Shown: positions 22,150 through 23,687 of the stretch, piece by piece
How positions within the stretch are numbered: the first letter of the stretch is position 1
Layout of the letters: each line of letters opens with the position of its first letter
NCBI GenBank assembly: GCA_964389285.1
Contig: CAYMCZ010000017.1
Coordinates: forward strand, 1 to 23,687
Source: Alectryocaccobium sp964389285
Lineage (GTDB): Bacteria; Bacillota; Clostridia; Lachnospirales; Lachnospiraceae
Reading direction: 5' to 3'
DNA length: 23,687 bases
Program-made: the position numbers and the translations under genes
Notes under the pieces: generated by a model
What the model was told of the DNA's origin: nothing
The model's database searches: none
What the model saw: only the letters and a program-made list of their open reading frames with translations

Positions 22150-23067
22150 ATGAAAATGAAGAAAGCCCTGGGTGTAATAATCTGTACGGTTCTGGCTGTA
22201 ACCGTAATCGCTTCACAGGTGATTGTCGGATTGGCAGAGCCGGAGTGTACCTGCGGGATTATAGTTCACGGAAGCAACTGTCCGCTTTCGCAGTGTACCT
22301 GCTCCGCGCAGGAGGAGTACATGCATGCGCACGACGGGGCGGTGGTTGTACATCATGAAGAAGGCTGTGCTCTTTACGGAGTATCCGAAGACCTTACACA
22401 GTGTGTATGCCAGGCGGATATACATGCGCCCGGATGCCCCAGATACGCGGGCTCTGAGGAATACCTCAATGTGCAGGAGGATCAGGATGGCGAAAATTCG
22501 GATGAAGCATATGTACCCGATGAACAATCGCAGGATGAGGTTGAAATAGAGGCCGCACCCATAGAGAGCGAAGAAGCAAATATGAAAAGTAATGACAACG
22601 AACAGTTTGACGACAGTTCATTTGCGGTAATCTCTTACTTCTATATGGAAAACCTCTTAAGAGACCATATAAATGAAATCAGGGAACTGCTGAGAGACAC
22701 CGAAATTTCGGTTCGTGACGAGTCCAAAAACTTCTCAGACATCCTTGCGGTTTACGCGGTGATGTACGGGCAGACCGAGAACTATCCCTATGATATTCAG
22801 ATTGACGCGGATGATTTTGCTTCAATCTACTGGAGCATGACGCAGGTAACGGGCGTCTCCAACACAAAGGGAGCCGTTATAAACGTAAACAGACTTTCCG
22901 TGGCGGATGCGGCAGAGCTTTACGACTTAAGTGATGATCAGGCAGCTGTGCTTGCTTCCCTTACAGGGTATGAACCGGTAATAACCGAAGCCTTATATTA
23001 CAGAAGCTTTGGCGCCTTGACGGAAGAAGAGATCGAATTTACCTACTTATCCGCAAAAAACCAATAA
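22150..23067 (+). CDS. Secreted protein with three C-x-C...H-x3-C repeats and a CwlT-like accessory domain
   Basis: This 305-residue protein has an ordinary signal peptide (residues 1-29, GLA then EPE), not the GT-x-A type. The next 70 residues hold three repeats: C33-x-C35-x4-H40-x3-C44; C49-x-C51...H69-x3-C73; and C85-x-C87-x4-H92-x3-C96. An acidic linker (about 103-150) follows. The last ~150 residues (NFSDILAVYAVMYGQ, then SVADAAELYDLSDDQAAVLA) resemble, from memory, the non-catalytic region of CwlT-like wall hydrolases of Clostridia. No lysozyme or NlpC/P60 catalytic part is present. AGGAGG precedes the ATG. Function is unknown; a metal-binding or disulfide-bonded surface role is possible. 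Confidence 0.8.
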   Translation: MKMKKALGVIICTVLAVTVIASQVIVGLAEPECTCGIIVHGSNCPLSQCTCSAQEEYMHAHDGAVVVHHEEGCALYGVSEDLTQCVCQADIHAPGCPRYAGSEEYLNVQEDQDGENSDEAYVPDEQSQDEVEIEAAPIESEEANMKSNDNEQFDDSSFAVISYFYMENLLRDHINEIRELLRDTEISVRDESKNFSDILAVYAVMYGQTENYPYDIQIDADDFASIYWSMTQVTGVSNTKGAVINVNRLSVADAAELYDLSDDQAAVLASLTGYEPVITEALYYRSFGALTEEEIEFTYLSAKNQ

Positions 23068-23102
23068 TTGTTTATAAACATTAGTTTTATAAATCTTTAC
23101 CG

Positions 23103-23140
23103 CACCCCGGGCTGTCGCTTCGCGACAGCCCGGGGTGTTA
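23103..23140 (+). terminator. Strong hairpin terminator ending the matrix locus
   Basis: CACCCCGGGCTGTCGC (23103-23118) pairs perfectly with 23122-23137 over 16 bases around a TTC turn and is followed by TTATT. It is very GC-rich in an AT-rich setting and stands 35 bases after the last stop codon. Confidence 0.8.
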
Positions 23141-23185
23141 TTGGCGATGTTATTCAATCAGTTTTATATTAAGTATATTAATACT

Positions 23186-23232
23186 TTTTATATGAGTACA
23201 CTATATAATTTTATATGAACACATTATACAAT
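23186..23232. repeat. Two tandem 24-base imperfect repeats in AT-rich spacer
   Basis: Bases 23186-23209 and 23209-23232 agree at 20 of 24 positions and share TTTTATATGA and TATA-n-AAT. All four differences are transitions. The spacer 23141-23370 around them has no gene I can support. They could be protein-binding sites or simple decayed repeats. Confidence 0.5.
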
Positions 23233-23376
23233 ACTTTCTTTAGCAGACTTGTGTTTTTCCCCATCTGTATTCGATTCATATTAAAATATCCGTTACAGTT
23301 TGCCAACGCAATATAAATGCAGTGGTTTTTATACTTATACCGGTCTAAATTCTCATGTCACTCTCTACATATCTTA

Positions 23377-23603
23377 AGCTCTGGTTTTTTCATCGGTCAT
23401 TTGATGTTATCTTTTAAAAACATAAGCCATCCCGGCTGTAACTGTTGCTTTTTCACTTTGTTTTCTTTTCCATTACAGCCCTTCTGAGAGCGGGATGAAG
23501 AACAGAGCTCTCCAGATTTATAGTGCCGGAGATAAATCGTGCAGAGACCTCACAGGGGACAATAAAGAGGGCGAAGCGTAAGCCTCAAACAGACTCTTTC
23601 GTC
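23377..23603 (+). ncRNA. Candidate structured non-coding RNA region (unassigned)
   Basis: Nested complementary blocks are present. AGCTCTG (23377-23383) pairs with CAGAGCT (23503-23509). Inside, CATCCCG and GCTGTAA (23428-23441) pair with TTACAGC (23473-23479) and CGGGATG (23491-23497). A second nested set follows: GAC/GTC, AAAGAG/CTCTTT and GGC/GCC within 23558-23603. No ORF of note covers it. I cannot match it to a known RNA family; a degraded mobile element is the main alternative. Confidence 0.3.
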
Positions 23604-23671
23604 AAATTAATAAATATACAAAGATGTGCGGGAAGATGTGGGTGAAATGCATAAAAGGACATGAAATATAC

Positions 23672-23687
23672 ATGGTACGGTTTTGGA
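23672..23687 (+). CDS. Possible start of a gene cut by the window end
   Basis: An ATG at 23672 has AAAAGGA about 12 bases upstream and reads MVRFW to the window end. A second ATG at 23661 in another frame reads MKYTWYGFG, also open to the end, but its AAAAGG is only two bases away. Either or neither may be real; the piece is too short to identify. Confidence 0.15.

Noticed and set aside
23626..23687. GTGCGGGAAGATGTGGG resembling the GUGCG 5' end of a group II intron
   Set aside because: Only the first five bases fit well and the rest is cut by the window end; there is also a local AAGATGTG direct repeat that explains the look.
1..23687. CRISPR array, tRNA or rRNA genes
   Set aside because: No regularly spaced repeats, tRNA cloverleaf or rRNA core sequence was seen in the window.

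Overview
The window looks like a chromosomal stretch of a Gram-positive, low-to-medium GC Clostridia member, most likely Lachnospiraceae. This is inferred from three things. Ribosomal protein L17 is about 178 residues long instead of the usual ~120, with an insertion I associate with Lachnospiraceae. There is an NfnAB-type ferredoxin:NADP+ oxidoreductase gene pair. There is also a SipW-type (ER-type) signal peptidase locus with TasA/BsaA-like substrates. Strong AGGAGG-like ribosome binding sites precede most genes, and nearly all genes are on the + strand.

Layout. (1) 88-3587: cell wall and division genes mraY, murD and ftsQ/divIB, then a small Cys-rich membrane protein. (2) 3817-6159: a promoter and the two-gene nfnA-nfnB operon. 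(3) 6199-10052: a promoter lying inside a palindrome, then rpmJ, a structured leader, rpsM-rpsK-rpsD-rpoA-rplQ-rpsU and a strong intrinsic terminator. (4) 10126-12388: a metallophosphoesterase and the condensin partners scpA and scpB. (5) 12385-13407, minus strand: a chorismate mutase/shikimate dehydrogenase-like fusion whose dehydrogenase half has lost key catalytic residues. It overlaps scpB tail to tail. (6) 13572-14411: a lone tyrosine recombinase. (7) 14667-23067: the accessory region, a probable extracellular-matrix or fibre locus. (8) 23068-23687: an AT-rich, apparently non-coding tail with tandem and inverted repeats.

The matrix locus is the most interesting part. A cytoplasmic coiled-coil protein comes first. 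Five tandem, diverged TasA/BsaA-like secreted proteins follow, each with the SipW-type signal ending GT-x-A. Next is the signal peptidase itself, which carries an unusual cytoplasmic tail of about 108 residues. After it comes a 556-residue protein that combines a sixth SipW-type N-terminal module with a second beta-rich module and a C-terminal SPKTG sortase signal. The last gene encodes a secreted protein with three C-x-C...H-x3-C repeats and a domain resembling the non-catalytic part of CwlT-like wall hydrolases. My inference is that the five small proteins are fibre subunits matured by the encoded peptidase, and that the sortase-type protein anchors the fibre to the wall. No sortase gene lies in the window.

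Smaller points: a dispersed repeat sharing the core GCTCAGGATGAC occurs at three intergenic sites, and the division cluster lacks ftsW, murG and ftsZ at their usual places. All calls come from reading motifs; no database search was possible.
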